64,000 bases of DNA from positions 16,751-80,750 of the forward strand of contig NZ_MUXN01000037.1 of assembly GCF_001995215.1 (NCBI RefSeq), read 5' to 3'. This DNA comes from Amycolatopsis azurea DSM 43854 (GTDB taxonomy: Bacteria > Actinomycetota > Actinomycetes > Mycobacteriales > Pseudonocardiaceae). Position numbers and translations under genes: made by a program. The notes beneath the pieces are model-generated. The model saw only the letters and a program-made list of their open reading frames with translations, made no database searches and was not told the origin of the DNA. Numbering within the stretch: position 1 is the first letter of the stretch; each line of letters opens with the position of its first letter. Shown here piece by piece: positions 7,707 to 15,544 of the stretch.

Positions 7707-8633
7707 GTGACAGAGACGGGAATCGACGACGGATTCGAGGCGTGGCTCCGGGATCGGACGCCGGAACGCGGCCTGCGGCCGAAGTCGGCCGCCGTGCTCG
7801 AAGTGCTGGTCTCGCAACCGCGCCGGGCGTCGTTCGGCTCGACGGCCGAACTCGCCCAGCTCGCCGGGGTCAACGTCGCCACGGTCACCCGCACCGCGCA
7901 GGCGCTGGGTTTCGCCGGATGGCCTGCCCTGCAACAGGAGTTGCGGGCGCGGTACATGTCGTCGCTGAGTGCGCCGCAGGTGGCCGAGGAACACCGGGAC
8001 GTCGACTCGCCCGGATCGGCGTCGCTGCGCCGCGACCTCGACAGCCTGGCTCTGCTCAACCGTCGGGTCGCCGAGGAGGAGATCCGCAACGTCGCGGAGG
8101 CCGTCGCCGCCGCGCGCCGCACGCTCGTCATCGCCGACGGCAGTTACGCCGCCGTCGGGATCGCCTTCGCGCACAACGCCCGGCTCGCCGGTTACGACGT
8201 CCACGCGATCACCGCCGGAGACGCCGAACTCGCCAACGCCACGGCGAAACTCACCTCCGAAGACGTGCTCATCGCGATCAGTTTCTGGCGGCTGTACGAA
8301 AGCACCGTGCTCGCGGCGAACGAAGCCAAAGCCAGGGGAGCCCGCGCGTTCGCGATCACCGACGCCGCGAGTCCCGCGCTGGCGGGTGCGGTCGAACAGG
8401 TGCTGATGGTGCCTGCCGAAGGCGTCACCTTCTTCCCGTCGCTGACCGCGGGCATGAGCCTGGTGCAGGCCATCGTCGCGCAGCTCGCCGCCGTCGACCC
8501 TGTCCGCACCGGTGAGTCCATCGAAGCGGCCGAGGCCATGTGGTCGCGGTTCGATCTGCTGCATCGCCGTCCCGGGTCGGCCGAACGGCCGGTGCCGAAA
8601 AGGCCGACCGGTCGAGGCGTCTCCGCCGGTTGA
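7707..8633 (+). CDS. MurR/RpiR family transcriptional regulator
   Basis: 308 residues from GTG with GAGGGAGGG upstream. The N-terminal helix-turn-helix (about residues 35-80, STAELAQLAGVNVATVTRTAQALGFAGWPALQ) is typical of RpiR proteins. A SIS sugar/amino-acid phosphate-binding domain follows (about residues 125-270, with VIADGSYAAVGIAFAHNARL and a Ser-rich substrate loop). It is transcribed away from the MFS operon with the palindrome at 7625-7637 between them, so it probably controls hydroxyproline or peptide uptake genes. The effector is unknown. Confidence 0.85.
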   Translation: MTETGIDDGFEAWLRDRTPERGLRPKSAAVLEVLVSQPRRASFGSTAELAQLAGVNVATVTRTAQALGFAGWPALQQELRARYMSSLSAPQVAEEHRDVDSPGSASLRRDLDSLALLNRRVAEEEIRNVAEAVAAARRTLVIADGSYAAVGIAFAHNARLAGYDVHAITAGDAELANATAKLTSEDVLIAISFWRLYESTVLAANEAKARGARAFAITDAASPALAGAVEQVLMVPAEGVTFFPSLTAGMSLVQAIVAQLAAVDPVRTGESIEAAEAMWSRFDLLHRRPGSAERPVPKRPTGRGVSAG

Positions 8634-8713
8634 CCGATCCGCCGGCCCCGGCCGGCGGGCGATCCTGGTTCCAGGCCGCCGGAACAGGCGGCACGGGGAT
8701 CGAGGAGACGGAC

Positions 8714-8887
8714 ATGACGATCATCGAGACTTTGGGCGCTTACGCCGGGCTCGCGCTGCTGGCGCTGATGGCGGTGACCCCGCTGCTGGTCGAACTCGAT
8801 CAGCGCTTCCCGGTCACCCGCCGGGCCAAGGCGGCCAAAGCGGCCGAACGGGCACGCCGGATGCCCGCCGGACTTGCTTCGGCGTGA
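8714..8887 (+). CDS. Small single-span membrane protein
   Basis: 57 residues starting at ATG with GAGGAGACGG upstream. One hydrophobic helix (about residues 8-28, LGAYAGLALLALMAVTPLLVE) is followed by a strongly basic, Ala/Arg/Lys-rich tail. No family recognised. A longer in-frame ORF from 8540 exists, but its extra residues overlap the regulator gene and look like out-of-frame sequence. Confidence 0.55.
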   Translation: MTIIETLGAYAGLALLALMAVTPLLVELDQRFPVTRRAKAAKAAERARRMPAGLASA

Positions 8888-8983
8888 CGCAGAGCACAGA
8901 GAAACCCGCAGAGCTACCTCACGTGAGTGATTCCGAACCCGCCAAGTCGTAACTTTGTGTCGCGTTATGAAACGCTGAGTGAC

Positions 8984-9286
8984 GTGACCGTGGATTGCTG
9001 CATCAAGGCCCAACCCGCCGACGCCTTCGCGGAGTTCCGGAGGAATGTCGACGACCTGACCCAGGCGTACATCGACGCCTGCTGTCAGGGCCGCACGCCG
9101 GGCGACGCCACACTCGATCTTCTGCAACGGGTTCACCGCGAGGACCGCAACTGGGTCGTCGTCCATCTGACCTTCGCCATCGCGGCGCTCGCGCATCAGC
9201 GGGCCCTCGCTTCCGCCGACGTCACCCGGCCAGGTGGCGTAACGGGTGCTCCGGAGCGAGCGTTGTTAGCTTCCGCGAGTGACTGA
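8984..9286 (+). CDS. Hypothetical protein, about 100 aa
   Basis: Not recognised. From the GTG at 8984 the protein is a helical, cytoplasmic-looking 100-mer with two adjacent Cys pairs (VDCC, DACCQG) and acidic/basic balance; a GTG at 8927 would add 19 unconvincing residues. It overlaps the start of the VanZ-like gene by 8 nt, which argues that it is really translated and coupled to that membrane protein. Confidence 0.55.
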   Translation: MTVDCCIKAQPADAFAEFRRNVDDLTQAYIDACCQGRTPGDATLDLLQRVHREDRNWVVVHLTFAIAALAHQRALASADVTRPGGVTGAPERALLASASD

Positions 9287-10403
9287 TCCGACCATCTCCG
9301 CGGTCATCGCGGTGTTCGCGGGTTTCGTGCTCGCGGGCCTCCTGGCCGTCCCGTACGTCGCCGCGAGCTACCGGCGTCGCGGCGAACTCGGGTTCTGGCG
9401 GGTTCTGCTGGTCTTCGGTTTCCTGATCTACGCCATGTCCTTGTGGACGTACACGTTGCTCCCCATCCCGGAGACGACGGCGTCGTGGTGCGCCGAGCAC
9501 GCGTCCAGTCACCTGCAACTCCGGCCGTTCCAGTTCGTCGCCGACATCCACCGCGAACAGACCGGCGCCGGCCTCCGGGCGTTCCTGCGCAATCCGGCCG
9601 TCCAGCAGGCGGTGTTCAACGTCGCCCTCTTCGTGCCGCTGGGCATGTTCGTGCGGCACCTCTTCCGGCGGGGGTTCCTCACCACCGTCGCCATCGGGTT
9701 CGCGGTCTCGCTGTTCATCGAGTGCACTCAGCTGACCGGGGTCTGGTTCCTGTTCGAATGCCCGTACCGGCTGGCCGACGTCGACGACCTGCTGATGAAC
9801 ACGCTCGGCGCCGCCGTCGGCTTCGGGCTCGCTCCCTTGCTTCGGCTGCTGCCGGGGAACGAGCCGTCCGCGCCGCCGGGAACGCCGCGGCCGGTCACCG
9901 CGCGCCGCCGTCTGCTCGGGATGGCCGTGGACGTCGTCTCGGTCGTCCTGCTCGGCACGACCGTCGGGATCGTGACGACTTTGCTGGCGGGCGAACCGAA
10001 CACCGTGGTCACCGCGCTGATCGCCACGCTGCTGCCCGCGGTGCTGTTGCTGTTCGTCATCCCGCTCGCGGGTAACGGTGCCAGCTTCGGCCAGCGGGTC
10101 GTACTGCTGCGTCCCGCCGGACCGGACGGCGGGAAACCCGCGCTGTGGCGGATGATCGTGCGATTCCTGGCGGGTTCCGGCGGCTACTTCACCCTGCTCA
10201 CCCTGGCTTCCGCGGTGAACGGCGGGTTCGAGCCGCTGGCGAACCTGTTGTTCTTCGTCAGCGGCATCCTCGCTATCCGGCCTCTGGGCCATCAAGGACT
10301 TTCCGGGCTCCTCGCCGGAGTGCGGGTGGTCGACGCGCGGGCAATCGGTGACTCGGACGAACCCGCCGTCACCGTCGATGTGCAGGGTGGTGCCGGTCCG
10401 TGA
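9279..10403 (+). CDS. VanZ/RDD two-domain membrane protein
   Basis: 374 residues. The N-terminal half is VanZ-like: membrane segments at about 8-30 and 45-65, the LLPIPETT turn, LRPFQF, NVALFVPLGMF and FIECTQL, all hallmarks of the family. The C-terminal half (about 205-350) is an RDD domain with two or three further spans. VanZ-type proteins are linked to low-level teicoplanin resistance or envelope stress, but most actinobacterial members have no tested role. The GTG start lies within the end of the preceding small gene. A large hairpin follows the stop. Confidence 0.8.
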   Translation: MTDPTISAVIAVFAGFVLAGLLAVPYVAASYRRRGELGFWRVLLVFGFLIYAMSLWTYTLLPIPETTASWCAEHASSHLQLRPFQFVADIHREQTGAGLRAFLRNPAVQQAVFNVALFVPLGMFVRHLFRRGFLTTVAIGFAVSLFIECTQLTGVWFLFECPYRLADVDDLLMNTLGAAVGFGLAPLLRLLPGNEPSAPPGTPRPVTARRRLLGMAVDVVSVVLLGTTVGIVTTLLAGEPNTVVTALIATLLPAVLLLFVIPLAGNGASFGQRVVLLRPAGPDGGKPALWRMIVRFLAGSGGYFTLLTLASAVNGGFEPLANLLFFVSGILAIRPLGHQGLSGLLAGVRVVDARAIGDSDEPAVTVDVQGGAGP

Positions 10404-10456
10404 AGGACCCCTTGCCTCGGCTCAGCCGAGGAATCTCGACCTTCACACCTTCCCGA

Positions 10457-10511
10457 GTACATGATGGCCCCCTTCCTTGTGCCAGGCGCAAGGAAGGGAG
10501 CCATCATGTAC
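10457..10511. repeat. 55-bp hairpin with 23-bp arms (one mismatch)
   Basis: Arms 10457-10479 and 10489-10511 (GTACATGATGGC...CCTTCCTTG and its complement) flank a 9-nt loop. It lies 54 bp after the VanZ stop and could act as its terminator, although there is no T-run. Its size and precision suggest a mobile or REP-like intergenic element. Confidence 0.7.
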
Positions 10512-10575
10512 CTCCGGCGACCAAAGGCTGCGGTGCCGCTGCGACTGCTGGTGCATCTGGGACGAGTGCGGCGAT

Positions 10576-10632
10576 CTTGAGGGTAGTGAAGGCCTCCTTC
10601 GCTACCTTGAGGGTAGGCAGGGAGGCCTTCAC
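10576..10632. repeat. Inverted repeat GTGAAGGCCTCC / GGAGGCCTTCAC with internal direct repeats
   Basis: The 12-bp arms are at 10586-10597 and 10621-10632. The 11-mer CTTGAGGGTAG occurs twice (10576 and 10607). A truncated copy of the same core (GTGAAGGCCTCCTT) recurs at about 33832, so this is a dispersed family. The rest of the 10404-10826 gap holds no convincing gene. Confidence 0.65.
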
Positions 10633-10826
10633 GGACTTGGCCCGCGACCGGATCCCGTCGGGGTCGTGGCGCTGACCGGACACCTCGACGCGCTGCTCGC
10701 CGGTGACACGTCCGTGCGGACGTTCGCACTGCGCCGCTTCTGACACGGCCACCCGATCGGGTCGATCCTGCCGATCGCGCGAGTCATTACGCCTGGCAGC
10801 GGGCTTGGACCGGAACACTCCGCGCG

Positions 10827-11228
10827 GTGAACGTGGAGTCGATGGACGACGTGGCCGACTGCCTGCTCTCGGTGGCCTGGAACATCTTCCCGTTGATGGG
10901 GAAACCTCCCGCGAGCCCGGGCAATCGGACGGAAGAGATCCGGACGCTCCTCGTCGACGCGTGTCACGACGCCGGGATGCGGGCCCGCGAATGGGCGGCG
11001 GAGCACGGGGCGGGGACCGAGGACGACCGCGTGCCCTACCTGCGGCTCGCGGAGGTCGGAACGGACGCGAACTTGTTCCTGGGGATGGTTTCCGGCACGC
11101 TGCTCGCCGATCAGGAGCGGGTGCGCCGCCGGTGGGCGGAGATCGAGGCGCTGGTCAACGAGGCGGGCGAACTCGCCGGGCGGATCAGGGGGCGGCCGAG
11201 GGATCGGCCGCCCCTCCCGGCGGGGTGA
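10827..11228 (+). CDS. Hypothetical protein, 133 aa
   Basis: Not recognised. The sequence is helical with WNIFPLMGKPPASP near residue 20, an EERV-type charged middle and a GRIRGRPRDRPPLPAG tail. No signal peptide or membrane span. Starts GTG 10827 (ATG 10842 also possible; no strong SD for either). It is convergent with the S1 protease gene with no gap between stops (a TGATCA shared boundary). Confidence 0.5.
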   Translation: MNVESMDDVADCLLSVAWNIFPLMGKPPASPGNRTEEIRTLLVDACHDAGMRAREWAAEHGAGTEDDRVPYLRLAEVGTDANLFLGMVSGTLLADQERVRRRWAEIEALVNEAGELAGRIRGRPRDRPPLPAG

Positions 11229-12320
11229 TCAGTCCTTTTCCAGCGTCAGGTCGTAGCGGTTGAGCACCTCCTTGACGGGCTGGAAGAAGGTCGTGCCGCC
11301 CGAGCGGCAGTCACCGGAACCACCCGAGGTCATGCCTTGCGCCTGCACCAGTTTCGTGCCGGAACCCGACGAAGGACGGCTGACGAACGAGCCGCCGGAG
11401 TCGCCCGGTTCGGCGCACGCGTCGGTCTGGGTCAGTCCCCGGACGACGTTCCCGTTGCCGTAGTTCACCGTCTGGTCCAGCGCTTCGACCCGCCCGCACT
11501 GCCAATGGGTGGTGATCCCGGACCGGCAGATCCGCCCGCCGACACCGACGACGTCCGCGCCTTCGATCCGCACGTCGGTGCCGTCCTCGTAGCGGTCGAC
11601 CCGGGGCGGCGTCGAGACGTCGGAGTGGGTCACCTTGACCGTGCCGTAGTCGTTGCCGGGGAAGGACGACCGCTCGACCCTGCCGATCGTGCCGTCGACA
11701 CCCCGCACGGTGCCGCCGAGTTCGGTGCAGTGGCCCGCGGTGATCACGTAATGGTCATCGTCGTCGAAGGCGTTGAACCCGACCGAACAGGCGCCGCCGC
11801 TGAAGTAGAGGCCCTGCCCGCCGATCACGCTCCACAACGGACGGGGAGCGCTCTTCACCTGCTCGACCCGGACCGGGACACCGGCGGCTTCCGCCCACGC
11901 CCGGCCCGCGGCGTCACCGCCCACCACGCTGACGACGACGTCGTTGGCCGCGACGTCGACGTACCAGCCGGCGACGGAGCCGGGCAGGCCCGCGGTTCTG
12001 TTGTCCAATGTGGACTGGATCGCCTTCAGTTCGGCCGTACTGTGCCGCAGCACCTTCGGGACGGCGCCCGCCGCGCGGATCCTGGCCGCATGGCTCGCGT
12101 CCGTGGTGCCGACGACGAGCCTGCCGGTCGTGTCCAGCCAGGACCCGGCGAACGCGGCGCCGAGGGAAGTGCCGAGTTCTTGCTGCACGGCGGCCAAAGT
12201 GGCCGGACCTGCCGCTTCACTCAGTACCGAGGTCCCCGCCGAAGCCGGGGCCGCGAAAGCGGTGACGGCTGCCGCGGCTCCGATCAGGACGGTGAGGGTG
12301 CGCAGAGGACGTCGTGACAC
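11229..12320 (-). CDS. Secreted S1 family serine protease (streptogrisin/alpha-lytic type) with pro-region
   Basis: 363 residues from GTG with GGAGG 5 nt ahead. A Sec signal peptide (residues 1-28, ...FAAPASAG) precedes a pro-domain (about 30-150) of the alpha-lytic type and the chymotrypsin-fold catalytic domain. The triad is H197 (ITAGHC), D224 (NDYGTVKV) and S308 (GDSGGS), and paired cysteines are in place. An extracellular endopeptidase is expected; specificity is not readable. Monocistronic. Confidence 0.88.
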   Translation of the reverse strand: MSRRPLRTLTVLIGAAAAVTAFAAPASAGTSVLSEAAGPATLAAVQQELGTSLGAAFAGSWLDTTGRLVVGTTDASHAARIRAAGAVPKVLRHSTAELKAIQSTLDNRTAGLPGSVAGWYVDVAANDVVVSVVGGDAAGRAWAEAAGVPVRVEQVKSAPRPLWSVIGGQGLYFSGGACSVGFNAFDDDDHYVITAGHCTELGGTVRGVDGTIGRVERSSFPGNDYGTVKVTHSDVSTPPRVDRYEDGTDVRIEGADVVGVGGRICRSGITTHWQCGRVEALDQTVNYGNGNVVRGLTQTDACAEPGDSGGSFVSRPSSGSGTKLVQAQGMTSGGSGDCRSGGTTFFQPVKEVLNRYDLTLEKD

Positions 12321-12631
12321 GAAAACCTCCAGGTATCGCGAAATTCGTTGCGGGGTGTGGATCGGGAATCGACGTTACGACAGCGCGGCCCCGCTCGAAT
12401 GCCGCCATTTGAGTAGCGCTCGCGATTCCCCTTTCCGGCGCAAGGGGCGGGGCTTTATCGGGTGGTGATCACTCTTGTGAGTGGAGAATGCCCGATTTAC
12501 CGTCCCCGATGTGTTGTCGGATCCACGACAATCCGCGACGGCGGTGTGGCATTCGGGAAAGGCGCGTTTCGCGTTCATCACCTGATTGTGTGCGGCTGAA
12601 CCCGTTTGTCCGCATCGATGACGAACAGGTC
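12321..12631. other. Intergenic region upstream of the S1 protease
   Basis: 311 bp between the S1 protease start and the M56 stop, both on the minus strand. It must hold the protease promoter and the end of the blaI-blaR1 operon. No convincing ORF, hairpin with T-run or palindrome was seen. Confidence 0.5.
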
Positions 12632-13567
12632 TCACCAGCAGGAAACGAGTCCGGTCGCGAAAAGCAGCCCGACGGTGAAAGCGGGCGGCGCCAGTAGCGC
12701 GACGGTTCCGCCCGCGACGGCCTTCGCCCAGGCCGGGAAGCGGGACGGCCCGGCGGTGTGCGAGGCCAGCACGCGCAGCCGGATCTCGGTGTCGCCGCCG
12801 GCCATGCCGAGCGCGCGGCGGGGCCCGTCCGCCGAATGGATGGAGAGCAGGGCCGAGCGCACGGTCTCGGGTCCGTGCCGGGTGGCGGCGGCGCGGTCCG
12901 CGGCCAGTTCGACGAGCAGCCGGATCGCGCTGGGAAGTTCGCGCATGAGCGGAACGAACCGCAGTGTGCGGCCCAGAACGTCGGCCGAGGCGGTCAGAAG
13001 GTGATGCCTGCCGCGCAGATGAGCCTGTTCGTGGGCGAGCACGGCGTTCAGTTCGCGGCGCGAGAGCCGCGCGGCCAGCCCTTCGCTGGCGACGATCAGG
13101 CCGTCCCGCCCGCCGAGGCTGTAGGCGATCGGACGGTCGTCGGGCAGCCACAGCGTCGGCTCCGACCGGGCGCCGGACAGCCGGAGCACGTCGAGATGAC
13201 GCCGGTGCAGCCGGGTGCTGCGCTTCCGGCGCCGTGCCGACGCCACGGCCAGCCGAGCCGCCGCGATCAGGAGGGCGGCGGCCGCGAACGTGCCGGCGAC
13301 CGGGTCGAGGGCGGGAATGTCACTGTGGCCGACCGCGGCCCAGCAGTCGTGGAGGACCCGCGTGATGGCCGTGGCGGGACCGTGGTCCGGCAGCACGAGG
13401 AGCAGAACGGCGCCCAAGATGCCGCCGAGGACGCCGAGCGCGGTCAGGAACCACCAGGCGAGCGCCGTGCCGGGGCTGATCCCGCCCGCGGTGAGCCTGC
13501 CGAGCAGCCGGGGCGAGAACCAGCCGATCACCACGACCCCGAACAGGAGCACCGCCGCCAGGATCAT
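12632..13567 (-). CDS. M56 family (BlaR1/MecR1-like) membrane metalloprotease
   Basis: 311 residues. N-terminal membrane segments (about 2-20, 36-60, 85-110) lead to the zinc-protease signature HEQAHLRGRHH around residue 180. A final hydrophobic segment closes the protein (ALLAPPAFTVGLLFATGL). There is no C-terminal penicillin-binding sensor domain, as is usual for short actinobacterial BlaR homologues. It overlaps the BlaI gene by 4 nt (ATGA) and should cleave or relieve that repressor in response to an envelope signal. Confidence 0.85.
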   Translation of the reverse strand: MILAAVLLFGVVVIGWFSPRLLGRLTAGGISPGTALAWWFLTALGVLGGILGAVLLLVLPDHGPATAITRVLHDCWAAVGHSDIPALDPVAGTFAAAALLIAAARLAVASARRRKRSTRLHRRHLDVLRLSGARSEPTLWLPDDRPIAYSLGGRDGLIVASEGLAARLSRRELNAVLAHEQAHLRGRHHLLTASADVLGRTLRFVPLMRELPSAIRLLVELAADRAAATRHGPETVRSALLSIHSADGPRRALGMAGGDTEIRLRVLASHTAGPSRFPAWAKAVAGGTVALLAPPAFTVGLLFATGLVSCW

Positions 13568-13926
13568 CGCTTGCCGGGCTTCCGCCGCAGCGCCTTCCGC
13601 AGGATGTCCGATTCCTCTTCGGTGACCGAGCGCGCGAAATGCAGCAGTACCGATTCCCGGTCGTCGGAGGCGTCGAGGAGTTCGCGCAGGCTTTGCGCGG
13701 TGGCCTCTTCGCGGGTCGTCGCGGCGCGATAGCGGTACGCGCGATTCTCCATCTCGCGGACGACCCATTCCTTGCGGTGCAGATTGTCCAGCACCGTCAT
13801 CACCGTGGTGTAGGCGAGATCGCGGTGCTGGTTGATCGCCTCGAGAACCTGGCGCACCCGCAAGGGTTCCGCCGAATTCCAGAGCACGTCCATCACCGAC
13901 GCTTCGAGCTCGCCCAGCCGTTGCAT
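13564..13926 (-). CDS. BlaI/MecI/CopY family repressor
   Basis: 120 residues: a winged helix-turn-helix (LGELEASVMDVLWNSAEPLRVRQVLE ... YTTVMTVLDNLHRKEWV) and a C-terminal dimerisation helix. Start ATG 13926. It lies 26 bp after the NlpC/P60 gene and overlaps the M56 gene, giving one operon. The palindromic boxes upstream of the NlpC/P60 gene are the expected targets, so the operon is probably autoregulated. Confidence 0.88.
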   Translation of the reverse strand: MQRLGELEASVMDVLWNSAEPLRVRQVLEAINQHRDLAYTTVMTVLDNLHRKEWVVREMENRAYRYRAATTREEATAQSLRELLDASDDRESVLLHFARSVTEEESDILRKALRRKPGKR

Positions 13927-13952
13927 GACACCTCCGCTCGGAAGGATACTGC

Positions 13953-15002
13953 TCAGCCGACGATGCGCCGGGCACCCATCAGATGTCCGTCGCCCTTGAC
14001 CGACCGGACGTCGACCAGCTGACCCTCGGTCGGCGCGTCGACCATCTTGCCCGGCCCCACGTACATGCCGACGTGGTGGATCGCGCCGGGATTCCCGGTG
14101 CCGTCGTCGTAGAAGACGAGATCGCCGGGGACGAGCTGGTCGAGCGGGACGGGCTTGCCGACGGTGTACTGCTGGCGGCTGGTCCGGGGGAGCGAGACGC
14201 CCGCCTGCTTGTACGCCCACGACGTCAGGCCGGAGCAGTCGAATTCGCTCGGCCCGGTGGCACCCCATTCGTACTGCGAGCCCCGCTTGGACAACGCCGC
14301 CTGTAGCGCGTCGTTCGCGGCACCGGGCGGGCCGAGGTAGGAGCCCCTGTCCTGGACCTTGCCGAGTTTCGCCTTGTCCGACGAGGGAAGGTCGCCGAGT
14401 GCTTCGCGGACCTTGGCGATCTGGGTGTCGAGGTCCTTCTTGCGGGTGCGGACCTGGTCCAGTGCCAAGGTGGCGTCGTTGGCGGCGAGTTGGGCCGTCT
14501 CTCGCGCGTTCGCGGCGGTGGCACGGGCGGTCTGCGCCTTCCCGAGCGCGTCACGCAGGCCGTTCAGCGACTTGGCCTTCTCCCCGGCCAGTATCTCCAG
14601 CGCCGACGAACGGTCGAGGAACTCCTGCCTGCTTCCGCTGTCGAGCAGGAGGACGGCGTTGCCGAGCCGCTCGCCGCTCATCGCGGACCGCGCGATCGCC
14701 TCGACCTGCGGCCGGAAGCGATCGATGGCCGACCGCGCCTGCGTGAGGTCGCCGTCGGCGCGGCCGAGGGCGGCCGTGGCCTGGTCGCGTTCGGTCTCGC
14801 GGGTCTTCAGCCGGTCTTGCGATTCCTGCAGGTCTTCGTCGGCCTTCGCCGCCTGGGCGCCGAGTTCCTGGTAGCGCCGCATCGGATCCTGGCCGTCCGG
14901 TGGGGCCGGTTGCGCGCTCGCGGGGAGCGTGCCGAGGCCGAGGACCATGAGGGCGGCGGTGGCGGCGAGGGGGTGCCGCAGCGAGCGCCGGTGTGGGGTC
15001 AC
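13953..15002 (-). CDS. Secreted NlpC/P60 peptidoglycan endopeptidase with coiled-coil N-terminus (RipA-like)
   Basis: 349 residues from GTG. Signal peptide (about 1-31, ...LPASAQP), a long coiled coil (about 40-200, rich in Glu/Lys/Ala/Asp), then an NlpC/P60 domain with catalytic C256 in FDCSGL, a His in AIHHVGMYVG and a third polar residue near GHLMGARR. It should cleave D-Glu-mDAP stem-peptide bonds during cell-wall remodelling. It heads an operon with blaI and the M56 protease, which is unusual because these regulators more often sit with beta-lactamases or ATP synthase/copper genes. Confidence 0.85.
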   Translation of the reverse strand: MTPHRRSLRHPLAATAALMVLGLGTLPASAQPAPPDGQDPMRRYQELGAQAAKADEDLQESQDRLKTRETERDQATAALGRADGDLTQARSAIDRFRPQVEAIARSAMSGERLGNAVLLLDSGSRQEFLDRSSALEILAGEKAKSLNGLRDALGKAQTARATAANARETAQLAANDATLALDQVRTRKKDLDTQIAKVREALGDLPSSDKAKLGKVQDRGSYLGPPGAANDALQAALSKRGSQYEWGATGPSEFDCSGLTSWAYKQAGVSLPRTSRQQYTVGKPVPLDQLVPGDLVFYDDGTGNPGAIHHVGMYVGPGKMVDAPTEGQLVDVRSVKGDGHLMGARRIVG

Positions 15003-15032
15003 GGGTGCCGAATCTCCTGTCGCACAAGTTCA

Positions 15033-15099
15033 ACTATCGCGCTTAGTAGTACGGGGGCGGCTGTGAGCGCGCGGTGAAGGCCTACTAAGTCACTTAGTA
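15033..15099. promoter_or_regulatory. Two BlaI-type boxes, ACTA-N7-TAGT
   Basis: Box 2 (15083-15099) is the perfect 17-bp palindrome TACTAAGT-C-ACTTAGTA. Box 1 (15033-15047) keeps the outer ACTA and TAGT with the same 7-nt spacer. Their centres are 51 bp apart, close to five helical turns, in the divergent gap between the NlpC/P60 gene and the small plus-strand gene. This fits cooperative binding by the BlaI encoded downstream. Confidence 0.7.
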
Positions 15100-15145
15100 C
15101 TAGGTCTCATGGGAGATCGAGTCGATCTTTGCTACGGTGGGAACC

Positions 15146-15490
15146 GTGAGTGTCTCTCCGGCTACTCTTCGTCGACTCCTGCTGGCTTTGCTGCTGGTGG
15201 TCGTGGCGGGAACGCAGGCCTACGACTGCCTCGACGATCATGGCGAGTCAGCCGCCGTCACGGCGGCTTCCCCTGACTCGTCGTGCCCGCCGAACGAGGG
15301 GCACCTGCATTCCCGGCCGCTCTCCGCGGTCGCGGCGCGGAGCGACCACTCGCCGTCCACTCCGGACTCCTTGCCGCCGCTCATGCCAGGCCGGGTCTTC
15401 TCGGCCGTCACCGAAGAAAGCCCGCGTTCGCCCGCCTTCGAGCGAAGTGGTCCGCGGATACTCGCCGAGCTGTGCGTCTCGCGGACGTGA
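15146..15490 (+). CDS. Small membrane-anchored or secreted hypothetical protein
   Basis: 114 residues from GTG 15146 (GTG 15137 is possible). One hydrophobic segment (about 8-26, LLLALLLVVVAGTQAYDC) precedes a Ser/Pro/His-rich extracytoplasmic tail with four Cys. Not recognised. There is no Shine-Dalgarno, and a TACGGT-like -10 lies just ahead, so a leaderless mRNA is possible. Its promoter region carries the BlaI boxes, so it may be co-regulated with the NlpC/P60 operon. It is 54 bp upstream of the cysteine-synthase-like gene. Confidence 0.5.
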   Translation: MSVSPATLRRLLLALLLVVVAGTQAYDCLDDHGESAAVTAASPDSSCPPNEGHLHSRPLSAVAARSDHSPSTPDSLPPLMPGRVFSAVTEESPRSPAFERSGPRILAELCVSRT

Positions 15491-15544
15491 CCGACCCTGC
15501 GTCCTCCCGGTCATGTCCGCACAGCACAGAAAGACGAATCCTCG

